Source of the DNA: Actinobacillus succinogenes 130Z
Lineage (GTDB): Bacteria > Pseudomonadota > Gammaproteobacteria > Enterobacterales > Pasteurellaceae
DNA length: 64,000 nt
Direction: 5' to 3'
Assembly: GCF_000017245.1 (NCBI RefSeq)
Contig: NC_009655.1
Span: forward strand, 930,001-994,000
Positions 51,856 to 61,180 of the stretch are shown piece by piece; positions within the stretch are counted from its first letter, which is position 1, and every line of letters begins with the position of its first letter. Both the position numbers and the translations under genes were made by a program. The notes below the pieces were generated by a model. It was not told the DNA's origin. It saw only the letters and a program-made list of their open reading frames with translations, and ran no database searches.

Positions 51856-53271
51856 ATGGATTTCCCGCAAATTGCCCGACAGGTTATTGATAAACTCGGC
51901 GGCAAAGAAAATATAGCGACTTTAGCTCACTGTGCGACCCGCTTGCGTTTGACTATTGCCGATGAGTCGAAAATTGATAAAGCGGCGATTGAAAATATTG
52001 ACGGCGTAAAAGGTCAGTTTTCCACTTCCGGACAATATCAAATTATCTTCGGTTCCGGTACGGTAAATAAAGTACATGCGGAAATGGCGAAAATTATGGG
52101 CGGCGAATCTTCCGCCTCGGCAGAAGCGGCCGCCGCTAACGTACCGCAGCAAAATATCGTGCAGCGGTTAATTAAAGGGTTATCGGAAATCTTTGTCCCG
52201 ATTATTCCGGCTATCGTCGCCGGCGGTTTGCTGATGGGGATTGGTAATATTTTTACCGCCAAAGATTTGTTTCGGGAAGGGCTGTCTTTGCTGGATCTTT
52301 ATCCGCAATATCGAGATCTCGCCGCATTAATCGATACTTTCGCCAATGCGCCTTTCGTGTTTCTGCCTATCTTACTCGGTTTTACGGCGACTAAAAAATT
52401 CGGTGGCAATCCGTATCTGGGCGCAACGCTGGGAATGTTGTTGGTGCATCCGGCATTGACCAATGCTTACGGTTATGCGGAAGCGGTACAAAACGGAACA
52501 TTGCAAACCTGGAATATTCTGGATTTGATCAGTATTGAAAAAGTCGGTTATCAGGGTACGGTCATTCCCGTTCTGATAGCTTCCTGGGTATTGGCGACAT
52601 TGGAAAAATTCTTCGTTAAAGTGGTGCCGTCCGTATTAAATAATTTGATTACGCCGTTATTTTCTTTATTTATCACCGGGTTATTAGCGTTTACCGTCAT
52701 CGGTCCTTTCGGGCGGGACGCCGGGGAATTGCTGAGTTCCGGGTTAACCTGGCTGTATGATACCTTAGGTTTTATCGGGGGCGGCGTATTCGGCGGTTTG
52801 TATGCACCGATTGTCATTACCGGTATGCATCAAACCTTTATTGCGATTGAAACCCAGTTATTGGCAAGTACGGCGGCGACCTTTATTTTCCCGATTGCCG
52901 CCATGTCGAACATCGCACAGGGTGCCGCCTGTTTGGCGGTTGCCGTGTTGAACCGGGATGCGAAAACCCGCGGACTTGCCGTGCCGTCAGGTATTTCAGC
53001 TTTATTAGGTATTACCGAACCGGCGATGTTCGGGGTGAATTTACGTTTCCGTTATCCGTTCTATGCGGCGATGATCGGTTCCGGTTTGGCGGCGGCGTTT
53101 ATCGCGTATTTTAACGTTAAAGCCACCGCACTCGGTGCCGCCGGTTTAGTGGGTATAGCCTCTATTCGTGCGGGCGATTGGGGAATGTATGCCGTGGGCA
53201 TGGCGATTTCTTTCAGCGTAGCCTTTATTGTCGCTTTGGTTTTGGGTGCGCGCGCTAAATCGCAAGCATAA
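51856..53271 (+). CDS. scrA: Sucrose-type PTS permease, EIIBC
   Basis: Phosphotransferase permease that imports and phosphorylates a sugar. The EIIB domain (about 1-90) has the phospho-Cys in TLAHCATRLRL (near residue 26) and VKGQFSTSGQYQIIFGSGTVNKV. The EIIC domain (about 110-470) has FVPIIPAIVAGGLLMG, GGNPYLGATLGMLLVHPALTN, and GITEPAMFGVNLRFRYPF. Overall it is closest to ScrA in my memory, so sucrose to sucrose-6-phosphate is likely; trehalose or MurNAc relatives are less similar. No hydrolase, fructokinase or ScrR regulator is adjacent, and EIIA must come from elsewhere. A perfect AGGAGG site precedes the ATG. Confidence 0.85.
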   Translation: MDFPQIARQVIDKLGGKENIATLAHCATRLRLTIADESKIDKAAIENIDGVKGQFSTSGQYQIIFGSGTVNKVHAEMAKIMGGESSASAEAAAANVPQQNIVQRLIKGLSEIFVPIIPAIVAGGLLMGIGNIFTAKDLFREGLSLLDLYPQYRDLAALIDTFANAPFVFLPILLGFTATKKFGGNPYLGATLGMLLVHPALTNAYGYAEAVQNGTLQTWNILDLISIEKVGYQGTVIPVLIASWVLATLEKFFVKVVPSVLNNLITPLFSLFITGLLAFTVIGPFGRDAGELLSSGLTWLYDTLGFIGGGVFGGLYAPIVITGMHQTFIAIETQLLASTAATFIFPIAAMSNIAQGAACLAVAVLNRDAKTRGLAVPSGISALLGITEPAMFGVNLRFRYPFYAAMIGSGLAAAFIAYFNVKATALGAAGLVGIASIRAGDWGMYAVGMAISFSVAFIVALVLGARAKSQA

Positions 53272-53289
53272 TCGTGTAAAAATGTGCAA

Positions 53290-53325
53290 AAGCACCGCAC
53301 GGAATAAAAAGTGCGGTGCTTTTTG
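53290..53325. terminator. Bidirectional terminator between scrA and queH
   Basis: AAAGCACCGCAC and GTGCGGTGCTTTTT form a GC-rich stem around a 10-base A-rich loop. The second arm includes an AAGTGCGGT uptake core. Confidence 0.85.
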
Positions 53326-53352
53326 GGTCAGTTTTTTATGTATCAGTTAAAA

Positions 53353-54156
53353 CTATTTTTCGTCCAAAGAATAGAAGGTTTTGCCGATTTCGATTTTGCC
53401 TAATCCTTTGGATTCGCGCCATTGGTTGGCATCCCGCAGGGAATAAACGCAGCCGCAATATTCCTGTTTGTAGAATCCTTCCTCTTTACGGATTCTGTCT
53501 GAACGGGCGGAACCGCCGTCTTTACGCCAGTTGAAATCCCAGAATATCACGTCGTCATAACGGGCGGCGGCACGACGTCCGCAATCGTAAACCTGTTGCT
53601 GATTTTTCCAACGGGAAATACCCAGACTGGTGGCGATAACGGGGAATCCGTTTTCATGGGCGTAAAGCGCTGTACGTTCTAAACGCATATCGAAACATTT
53701 GGTACAACGGGCACCTCGCTCGGGTTCGTGTTCCAATCCTTTCACCCGTTCAAACCATTCTGCACGGTCATAATCCGCATCAATAAAAGGGATGTTATTT
53801 TTTTCCGCAAAGCGTTTATTTTCTTCTTTACGGATTAAATATTCCTTATGCGGATGAATATTGGGATTATAAAAGAAAATGGTAAATTCCACATTGGACG
53901 CCATTACCGCAGCGATAATTTCGCCCGCACAAGGCGCGCAACAGGTGTGTAGTAGTAATTTTCGATGTCCGTTCGGCAGTTCGAGTTGAGGACGGACATA
54001 AGGTGCATCGGGATCCCGTTTGCGTTTTTTTCGTTTCGGTTCAAAGGAACCCGTTATCTGTTGGGTTGAAGATTGTCCGTTTTGTATTTGTTCGGAACGG
54101 GAAGAAATATTGTCTTTGTCGACCGCACTTTGTGCGGATATATTCTTTTCGGTCAT
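53353..54156 (-). CDS. queH: Epoxyqueuosine reductase QueH
   Basis: Non-cobalamin enzyme for the last step of queuosine formation in tRNA, replacing QueG. The Fe-S ligands are in LLLHTCCAPCAGEI and in YCGCVYSLRDA; TNP-like blocks FFYNPNIHPHKEYLIRK and ARCTKCFDMRLERTA are typical of the family (formerly DUF208). It is 267 residues with a long, low-complexity N-terminal extension of about 60 residues before PQLELPNGHRKLLLHTCC. The ATG at 54156 is favoured by an AGGAA site six bases before it. Confidence 0.9.
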   Translation of the reverse strand: MTEKNISAQSAVDKDNISSRSEQIQNGQSSTQQITGSFEPKRKKRKRDPDAPYVRPQLELPNGHRKLLLHTCCAPCAGEIIAAVMASNVEFTIFFYNPNIHPHKEYLIRKEENKRFAEKNNIPFIDADYDRAEWFERVKGLEHEPERGARCTKCFDMRLERTALYAHENGFPVIATSLGISRWKNQQQVYDCGRRAAARYDDVIFWDFNWRKDGGSARSDRIRKEEGFYKQEYCGCVYSLRDANQWRESKGLGKIEIGKTFYSLDEK

Positions 54157-54204
54157 CACACTTTCCTAAAAAATAAGGGCGTTTTTTACGCCCCGAAATG
54201 CTGA

Positions 54205-55197
54205 TTAATACGTTCTGTTCACGGATTGATAAGCCAGGGATATCAGTGCTCGTTTATATTCGTTATCCGGCAGGATCGTTAGCGCATCTACCGCTTTTTG
54301 CGCTTCCGCTTTGGCACGTTCCATGGCGTGATCGAGCGATTTATGTTGTGCCATAATGGCAAGCACCTCGGCAATAATTTCCCGTTTGCCGCCTTGTTCG
54401 ATTGCCGATCGAATAAGTGCTGATTGTTCCTCCGTGCCGTGACGCATTGCGTGCAGCAAAGGCAAAGTCGGTTTACCTTCCGCTAAATCATCACCTACAT
54501 TTTTACCCATAGTTTCTGCTTGGGCACTATAATCCAATACGTCATCCACCAATTGGAAAGCCGTACCGAGATAACGCCCGTATTGCTGCAACGCCGATTC
54601 GATTTTTTCATCTGCATTTGCCATAATCGCCGCCGCTTGAGTGGAAACTTCAAATAAGCGAGCGGTTTTGCGGTAAATCACTTTCATGTAATTTTCTTCG
54701 GTGGTTTCCGGATCGTTCACATTCATTAACTGCTGTACTTCGCCTTCCGCCAATACATTGGTGGCGTCAGACATAATGGTTAACATTTTCAATGAGTTGA
54801 GTTTAGCCATTAATTGAAATGCTCGGGTATAGATAAAGTCGCCCACCAAGACGCTGGCGGCATTTCCGAATGCCGCATTTGCCGTGGCTCGTCCGCGGCG
54901 CATATCCGATTCGTCCACTACATCGTCATGTAACAGGCTTGCGGTATGAATAAATTCAATAAAGGCGGCGCATACCGGCATTTTTTCGCCTTCGTAATTC
55001 AATGCGCGGGCGGCCAGTAGGGCGATCATCGGACGAATACGTTTGCCGCCGCCCTGAATGATATAGAAACCGAGTTGGTTAATTAAAGCGACGTCGGAAT
55101 TGAGCTGTGCTAAAATTTCCGTGTTCACTTTTTGCATATCCGGCTCGATCAAAGCCTGAATCGCTTTAATGTCCATGAGGTTATTATGTGTTGTCAT
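54205..55197 (-). CDS. ispB: Octaprenyl diphosphate synthase
   Basis: Makes the C40 side chain of ubiquinone and menaquinone. The two Asp-rich motifs are LLHDDVVDESDMRRG (near residue 87) and FQLVDDVLDYSAQ (near 214), and GGGKRIRPM lies near 51. It is 330 residues from the first ATG; the ATG seven codons in (55176) gives 323 residues, like E. coli IspB, and cannot be excluded because neither has a clear ribosome site. It is divergent from rplU, as in Haemophilus. Confidence 0.95.
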   Translation of the reverse strand: MTTHNNLMDIKAIQALIEPDMQKVNTEILAQLNSDVALINQLGFYIIQGGGKRIRPMIALLAARALNYEGEKMPVCAAFIEFIHTASLLHDDVVDESDMRRGRATANAAFGNAASVLVGDFIYTRAFQLMAKLNSLKMLTIMSDATNVLAEGEVQQLMNVNDPETTEENYMKVIYRKTARLFEVSTQAAAIMANADEKIESALQQYGRYLGTAFQLVDDVLDYSAQAETMGKNVGDDLAEGKPTLPLLHAMRHGTEEQSALIRSAIEQGGKREIIAEVLAIMAQHKSLDHAMERAKAEAQKAVDALTILPDNEYKRALISLAYQSVNRTY

Positions 55198-55324
55198 TAT
55201 GCCGATCCGTGAATAAATGGGCGTCGATTGATGAAAAGTGCGGTCAAGTTTAACCGATTTTTTATCATATCTAAAATGAAACCGACGGATTTCACAATTT
55301 TTTTATTTTCTTATAAAGAAACGC

Positions 55325-55353
55325 TTGCTATCCCTCGGATTTTTCCGTAGAAT
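55325..55353 (+). promoter_or_regulatory. rplU-rpmA promoter
   Basis: TTGCTA (55325-55330), a 17-base spacer and TAGAAT (55348-55353). Confidence 0.6.
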
Positions 55354-55378
55354 TTGCGACCTATTTATATGGTTTTGA

Positions 55379-55410
55379 CGTGCTATAAACAAAGTGATGT
55401 TATAAGCACG
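55379..55410 (+). promoter_or_regulatory. Leader hairpin before rplU
   Basis: CGTGCTATAA and TTATAAGCACG can pair (one bulge) across an 11-base loop in the 70-base leader. The hairpin lies just before the ribosome site GCGGAG. A role in autoregulation by L21 is possible but unproven. Confidence 0.45.
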
Positions 55411-55427
55411 ATATTAGCGGAGTATTT

Positions 55428-55739
55428 ATGTACGCAGTTTTCCAAAGTGGCGGTAAACAACATCGTGTAAGCGAAGGTCAAGTTGTTCGTTTAGAAAAAC
55501 TTGAATTGGCAACTGGCGAAACAGTTGAATTCGATTCAGTGTTGATGGTCGTTAACGGCGAAGATGTAAAAATCGGTGCACCGGTTGTTTCCGGCGCAAA
55601 AGTAGTGGCTGAAGTTGTGGCTCAGGGGCGTGGCGATAAAGTTAAAATCGTTAAGTTCCGTCGCCGTAAACACAGTCGTAAACAACAAGGTCATCGTCAG
55701 TGGTTCACAGAAGTGAAAATCACTGGGATTCAAGCATAA
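55428..55739 (+). CDS. rplU: 50S ribosomal protein L21
   Basis: Structural protein of the large subunit, 103 residues as in E. coli. It begins MYAVFQSGGKQHRV and contains VEFDSVLMV, KVKIVKFRRRKHSRKQQGHRQ, and ends VKITGI. It is the first gene of an operon with rpmA and probably continuing to obgE. Confidence 0.98.
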   Translation: MYAVFQSGGKQHRVSEGQVVRLEKLELATGETVEFDSVLMVVNGEDVKIGAPVVSGAKVVAEVVAQGRGDKVKIVKFRRRKHSRKQQGHRQWFTEVKITGIQA

Positions 55740-55759
55740 TTTCAGAGGAGAGCAAGTAG

Positions 55760-56017
55760 ATGGCAACTAAAAAAGCTGGTGGTTCAACTCGTAACGGTCG
55801 CGATTCTGAAGCTAAACGCCTTGGTGTTAAACGTTTCGGTGGTGAATCCGTATTAGCAGGCAGCATTATCGTTCGTCAACGTGGTACTAAATTCCACGCA
55901 GGCAGTAACGTCGGTATGGGTCGTGACCATACTTTATTCGCAACTGCAGACGGTAAAGTAAAATTTGAAGTTAAGGGTGAGAAAAGCCGTAAATACGTCA
56001 GTATCGTTACTGAGTAA
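55760..56017 (+). CDS. rpmA: 50S ribosomal protein L27
   Basis: Large-subunit protein near the peptidyl transferase centre, 85 residues. MATKKAGGSTRNGRDSEAKR followed by LGVKRFGGESVLAGSIIVRQRGTKF is unmistakable. It lies 20 bases after rplU with an AGAGGAGAG site. Confidence 0.98.
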   Translation: MATKKAGGSTRNGRDSEAKRLGVKRFGGESVLAGSIIVRQRGTKFHAGSNVGMGRDHTLFATADGKVKFEVKGEKSRKYVSIVTE

Positions 56018-56057
56018 TCGATAAAACGTAATAATTTCGAATTGTATGAAATTTAGG

Positions 56058-56085
56058 ATGCCCCACAGTTTTGTGGGGCATTTTT
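56058..56085 (+). terminator. rpmA terminator
   Basis: ATGCCCCACA and TGTGGGGCAT form a perfect 10-bp stem with a 4-base loop and TTTT, 40 bases after rpmA. Readthrough or another promoter must serve the downstream genes. Confidence 0.9.
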
Positions 56086-56105
56086 ATATTGTTTAATGTG
56101 AAAAT

Positions 56106-57029
56106 ATGAATCGGCAACCTGTTTTAGGCTTTATATTTGCCTTAATTACTGCGATGGCGTGGGGTTCATTACCTATTGCATTGCAAAATGTGCTTCGGGT
56201 AATGAATGCGGAAAGCATCGTATGGTATCGCTTTTTAGTGGCGTCTTTTGCTTTATTTCTATTATTGGTGTGGAAGAAAAAATTACCAAGTCTCACACAG
56301 TTCAGTTCAAGATATTGGCAATTATCCGTAATGGGTATTTTGGGGCTGGCGGGAAACTTTTTTCTGTTTAATTCTTCACTGAAGTATATCGAACCTTCCG
56401 TAGCGCAGATTTTTATTCATTTATCATCTTTTATGATGTTAATTTGTGGCGTTTTTGTATTCAAAGAAAAATTGGGATTTCATCAAAAACTGGGTTTGGC
56501 GATCTTAATTCTTGGATTGGGTTTATTTTTTAATGATAAATTCACTATGTTGTTCGGTGTTAATAGATATTCTACGGGAATTATGTTAAGCATATCGGCC
56601 GCTATCATCTGGGTCGGGTACGGGATGGCGCAAAAATTGATGTCGCGCGTATTCACCGCTCAGCAAATTCTATTGATTATGTATGCGGGATGCGTGATTG
56701 TGTTTACCCCGTTCGCAAAATTTTCACAAATTGAAGCATTAAACGGTTTTACTTTAGGCTGTTTTATTTATTGTTGTTTAAATACGCTGATTGGCTACGG
56801 TGCTTATGCTGAAGCGCTAAATCGGTGGGATGTCTCGAAAGTCAGCGTGGTGATTACTTTAGTACCGCTGTTTACTATTTTATTTTCTCATCTTTTACAT
56901 GAGATTAATCCGGAACATTTTGTTATGCCTCATCTTAATAACATTAGTTATATCGGGGCATTTGTTGTAGTATTAGGAGCAATTATCTCTGCGGTGGGAT
57001 ATAAATTGTTCAAGTATAAAAAGGTATAA
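56106..57029 (+). CDS. EamA/DMT-family transporter
   Basis: Ten-segment membrane protein (307 residues) of the drug/metabolite transporter superfamily. The N-terminal repeat has [21 protein letters not shown] and the second half has [37 protein letters not shown]. Its place between rpmA and obgE is conserved in Haemophilus. Substrate unknown. Two bases separate it from obgE. Confidence 0.87.
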
Positions 57030-57031
57030 AA

Positions 57032-58207
57032 ATGAAATTTATTGATGAAGCTTTGATTCGTATTGAAGCGGGAGACGGCGGCAACGGTTGTGTGAGTTTC
57101 CGGCGTGAAAAATATATTCCGAAAGGCGGACCGGACGGTGGGGACGGCGGTGACGGCGGCGATGTTTATCTCATTGCCGATGAAAACCTAAACACATTGA
57201 TCGACTATCGTTTTGAGAAACGTTTTGCCGCCGAACGCGGTGAAAACGGCCGTAGTTCGGATTGTACCGGTAAGCGCGGGAAAGATATTACCCTGCGCGT
57301 GCCGGTAGGAACCCGTGCGATTGATCATGACACTAAAGAAATTTTGGGGGATTTAACTAAGCACGGTAGTAAACTGTTGATAGCGAAAGGCGGTTACCAC
57401 GGCTTAGGTAATACCCGGTTTAAATCGTCGGTAAATCGTGCACCGCGCCAAAAAACCATGGGTACGCCGGGAGAAAAACGCGATTTACAGCTTGAATTAA
57501 TGTTACTTGCCGATGTGGGTATGCTCGGTTTGCCGAATGCCGGTAAATCCACTTTTATTCGGGCGGTTTCCGCAGCAAAACCGAAAGTGGCGGATTATCC
57601 GTTCACCACATTGGTACCGAGCTTAGGCGTAGCACGGGTCGGTTCCGATCGCAGCTTCGTGGTGGCGGATATTCCCGGTCTGATTGAAAATGCATCCGAA
57701 GGGGCGGGACTCGGAATTCGCTTCCTGAAACATTTGGAGCGTTGCCGCGTATTGATCCATTTGGTGGATATTGCGCCGCTTGACGAAAGTGATCCCGCCG
57801 ACAATATTGCTATTATAGAGAACGAGTTATTCCAGTATAGCGAAAAGTTAGCGGATAAACCGCGTTGGTTGGTATTCAATAAGATTGACACTATGAGTGA
57901 CGAAGAGGCGACGGCACGTGTTGAAGAAATTGTCGAACGCCTCGGCTATGAGGATAACTATTTCTTGATTTCGGCGGCAACGGGCAAAAATGTTTCCGAA
58001 TTAACCCATGATATCATGGATTTCCTTGAAGCCCATCCGCGTGAAACGGAAGAAGACAAACCGGCTGACGAAGTCAAATTCAAATGGGATGATTATCACC
58101 AACAAGCGATGGAAAGTGCGGTTGATGAAGACGATGATTTCTGGGACGACTGGTCGGAAGAAGATGATGAAGGCGTAGAAACTATCTACGAACGCGGCGG
58201 GAATTAA
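57032..58207 (+). CDS. obgE: Obg-family GTPase (CgtA/ObgE)
   Basis: Essential GTPase in 50S assembly and stress control. The glycine-rich Obg fold (1-158) starts [25 protein letters not shown]. The G domain has [13 protein letters not shown] (G1, near 166), DIPGLIE (G3) and FNKID (G4). An acidic C-terminal tail ([16 protein letters not shown]) is typical. It is 391 residues. Its stop is followed by an uptake-signal terminator. Confidence 0.97.
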
Positions 58208-58224
58208 TTCTCCGGAATATAGTG

Positions 58225-58259
58225 AAAAGTGCGGTCAAAATTGACCGCACTTTTTTTGT
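58225..58259. terminator. Bidirectional terminator between obgE and yeeX
   Basis: AAAAGTGCGGTCAA and TTGACCGCACTTTTTTT form a near-perfect palindrome between convergent genes. Confidence 0.85.
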
Positions 58260-58260
58260 T

Positions 58261-58605
58261 TTATTCTTTTCCTTTTTTTGCCAATGCCGCATGCGAGGCC
58301 TTCAATTCTTTCATACGTGTTTTCAAATCACGACGCTGCTTGGACAATTCCGCCGCTTTAATCACATAATCATCGACACGGTTTTCATAGTCATCATGCA
58401 TGTTATTGATAATTGCCCGTATATCCTCGATAGTCATATTGTCTTGAATATAGTCGGTGAGATTATCCAGCAACAGAACGCGTTTTTTGTTGTCGCGGAT
58501 TTTACGTTCGCAGTCACCGATTTCACGTAATAATTTATTACGTTGACGATTAATTCGGACATATTCTAAAACTTCTTGGAAGGATTGTTTGTTCACATTT
58601 TCCAT
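58261..58605 (-). CDS. yeeX: DUF496 family protein YeeX
   Basis: Highly charged helical protein of 114 residues, clearly the DUF496/UPF0265 family: QSFQEVLEYVRINRQRNKL near the start, then GDCERKIRDNKKRVLLLDNL, and RVDDYVIKAAELSKQRRDL. Function is unknown; coiled coils are predicted at both ends. The ATG at 58605 is chosen over a GTG four codons earlier because GTGAG lies seven bases before it. Confidence 0.9.
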   Translation of the reverse strand: MENVNKQSFQEVLEYVRINRQRNKLLREIGDCERKIRDNKKRVLLLDNLTDYIQDNMTIEDIRAIINNMHDDYENRVDDYVIKAAELSKQRRDLKTRMKELKASHAALAKKGKE

Positions 58606-58795
58606 AATTTTACTCACTAAGGGTTGGATAAAGATAAAAGTAATCTAACGTTTTTTTATTATGGCGTCAAAGTGTTAAAAAAGAATTTGTGGAGTAGATC
58701 AATTTTTTCTGCGAATTTGCCTGAAATTCGTTGCCTAGACGGACTCAAGGTGGTAAAAATACCGAATTATACTCAAAACAATCAGGATGCAAATT

Positions 58796-59884
58796 ATGAC
58801 ACAGGTGTTTAATTTCAGCGCGGGTCCGGCAATGATGCCGCAAGCGGTTTTAAGAAAAGCGCAAGCAGAATTATTGAATTGGCGGAATCAAGGCACTTCC
58901 GTAATGGAAGTCAGTCATCGCGGCAAGTATTTTATGGATTTAATCGTGCAAGCGGATAAAGACCTGCGTCAGCTGTTTAATGTCCCCGATAATTACAAAA
59001 TCCTTTTCTTGCAAGGCGGTGCACGCGGTCAGTTCGCCGCAGTGCCGATGAATTTAATCGGTACAAAAGGAAAGGCTCTTTATTTGAACAGTGGTCACTG
59101 GTCCGCTATGGCGGCGAAAGAAGCGCGAAACTTCTGTGAAATCGATGAAATCAATATTACCGGAAAAGACGTAAACGGCGTGATCGGCGTGACTCGCACG
59201 GATTTTAGCGATATTGCGCAACAATACGATTACGTGCATTACTGTACCAACGAAACTATTACCGGCGTGCAGATTAAAGAAGTGCCGAATGTAGGGAATG
59301 CGGTTTTAGTAGCGGATATGTCCTCGGATATCATGTCAAAACAAATCGATATCAGCCAATTCGGTTTGATTTATGCCGGCGCGCAAAAGAATTTAGGGCC
59401 GGCCGGGATTACTTTAGTCATTGTGCGTGAAGATTTGATCGGCCATGCCCGTCAGGTAACGCCGTCAATTTGGAATTACGCAGTGCAGGTGGACGCGGAT
59501 TCTATGATCAACACACCGCCGACATTCGCGTGGTATTTATGCGCCTTAGTGTTCCAGCAGATGCTGGCGGAAGGCGGTATCGAAGTTTATGCCCGACGTA
59601 ACGCGGCGAAAGCCGAACTGCTGTATGATTTCTTAGATCAAAATAAATTCTACCGTAATTATATTGCGAAACCGAACCGCTCCGTAATGAATGTCACTTT
59701 CACCACCGATAACGACGAACTCAACATGAAATTTGTAGCCGAAGCGACGGCGGCCGGTTTACACGCACTGAAAGGGCATAAGGTATTAGGCGGTATGCGG
59801 GCTTCTATTTATAATGCTATGCCGATTGAAGGCGTGCAGGCGTTAATCGAGTTTATGAAAAAATTCGAAGCGGAAAACGCATAA
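58796..59884 (+). CDS. serC: Phosphoserine aminotransferase
   Basis: PLP enzyme for the second step of serine synthesis, also used for pyridoxine. It starts MTQVFNFSAGPAMMPQAVL and has the PLP Lys in IYAGAQKNLGPAG (near residue 197) and RNYIAKPNRSVMNVTF near the end. It is 362 residues from the ATG at 58796, preceded by CAGGA; an in-frame ATG three codons upstream is less family-like. Confidence 0.96.
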   Translation: MTQVFNFSAGPAMMPQAVLRKAQAELLNWRNQGTSVMEVSHRGKYFMDLIVQADKDLRQLFNVPDNYKILFLQGGARGQFAAVPMNLIGTKGKALYLNSGHWSAMAAKEARNFCEIDEINITGKDVNGVIGVTRTDFSDIAQQYDYVHYCTNETITGVQIKEVPNVGNAVLVADMSSDIMSKQIDISQFGLIYAGAQKNLGPAGITLVIVREDLIGHARQVTPSIWNYAVQVDADSMINTPPTFAWYLCALVFQQMLAEGGIEVYARRNAAKAELLYDFLDQNKFYRNYIAKPNRSVMNVTFTTDNDELNMKFVAEATAAGLHALKGHKVLGGMRASIYNAMPIEGVQALIEFMKKFEAENA

Positions 59885-59977
59885 TAAATTTCGGATGAAT
59901 GCGATTCGTTCGATTTCAAATAGTTATGACGGGCGGTATTGTGCCCGGTAATCTTTAAAAAAGTGCGGTCGAAAATT

Positions 59978-61078
59978 ATGACATTTTTACAACGAGCCAA
60001 CCAGGGCGTCCAATCCCTTTCTCCTTATCAAGCGGGAAAACCTATCGAAGAACTTGAACGCGAGTTAGGTATTACAAACATCATTAAACTGGCTTCCAAC
60101 GAAAATCCTTTCGGTTTTCCTGAAAGTGCCAAAAACGCTATTCGCGAACAATTGGATTCCCTCACCCGTTATCCCGACAGCAACGGTTTTACCTTAAAAC
60201 AGACGATTGCTAAAAAATTCGGCTTAAAGCCGGAACAAATCACATTGGGTAACGGTTCTAACGATTTGGTGGAATTGTTTGCCCATACTTTCGTTTCAGA
60301 GCATGACGAAGTGATTTTTTCCCAATACGCTTTCATCGTTTACCCGTTGATTACCAAAGCGATTAATGCCGTCGCCCGAGAAATTCCGGCAAAAAACTGG
60401 GGGCATGATTTGGACGGCTTCTTAGCGGCGATCAATGAAAAAACCAAATTAATTTACATTTCTAATCCGAATAACCCGACGGGGAACTTCTTAACCCATA
60501 ACGAAATTGATGCGTTTCTGGCAAAAGTGCGCTCGGATATTATTGTGGTTTTGGACGAAGCCTACACTGAATTTACCGCTAAAGAGGAACGCGTGGATTC
60601 TTTCGCATTATTAAAAAAATATCCGAATTTAGTCGTATCCCGTACATTATCCAAAGCCTATGGTTTAGCGGGATTGCGAATCGGTTATGCGGCGGCGAAC
60701 GAAGAAATCACCGGTTTATTCAATCGTGTGCGTCAACCCTTTAATGTGAACAGTTTGGCGTTAGCTGCGGCGGTGGCGGTGTTAAACGATGACGCTTTTG
60801 TGGATAAAGTGGCGGAGAACAACCGTCACGAACTAAAACGTTATGAAGCATTTTGCCAGCAATACGGATTGAAATACATTCCGTCCAAAGGTAATTTTAT
60901 TACTATTGATTTTGAGCGTCCGGCGGCATCGATTTACGATGCCTTATTGCACGAAGGTGTGATTGTGCGTCCGATAGCCGGTTACGGTATGCCGAATCAT
61001 TTGCGGGTCAGCATCGGTTTGCCGCAGGAAAATGATCGTTTGTTCAGCGCATTAATTAAAATTTTAAATTTGAAATAA
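59978..61078 (+). CDS. hisC: Histidinol-phosphate aminotransferase
   Basis: Class I/II PLP aminotransferase of 366 residues. LSPYQAGKPIEELERELG and KLASNENPFGFPESA open the protein, SNPNNPTGN lies near residue 160, and the PLP Lys is in SRTLSKAYGLAGLRIGYA (near 225). Its place between serC and aroA, away from the his operon, matches the second HisC of Haemophilus-like genomes, which may also act on aromatic substrates. The start codon lies 12 bases after an uptake signal, with no clear ribosome site. Confidence 0.92.
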   Translation: MTFLQRANQGVQSLSPYQAGKPIEELERELGITNIIKLASNENPFGFPESAKNAIREQLDSLTRYPDSNGFTLKQTIAKKFGLKPEQITLGNGSNDLVELFAHTFVSEHDEVIFSQYAFIVYPLITKAINAVAREIPAKNWGHDLDGFLAAINEKTKLIYISNPNNPTGNFLTHNEIDAFLAKVRSDIIVVLDEAYTEFTAKEERVDSFALLKKYPNLVVSRTLSKAYGLAGLRIGYAAANEEITGLFNRVRQPFNVNSLALAAAVAVLNDDAFVDKVAENNRHELKRYEAFCQQYGLKYIPSKGNFITIDFERPAASIYDALLHEGVIVRPIAGYGMPNHLRVSIGLPQENDRLFSALIKILNLK

Positions 61079-61180
61079 ATTAGCTATCGACAGTCTTTCG
61101 GCGCGCATTTTTAATGGGCGTCGCTTATTAATATTCAGGCACGAGTCGCAAGATTCGCGCCCTCATTTTTATAGAAAAAC

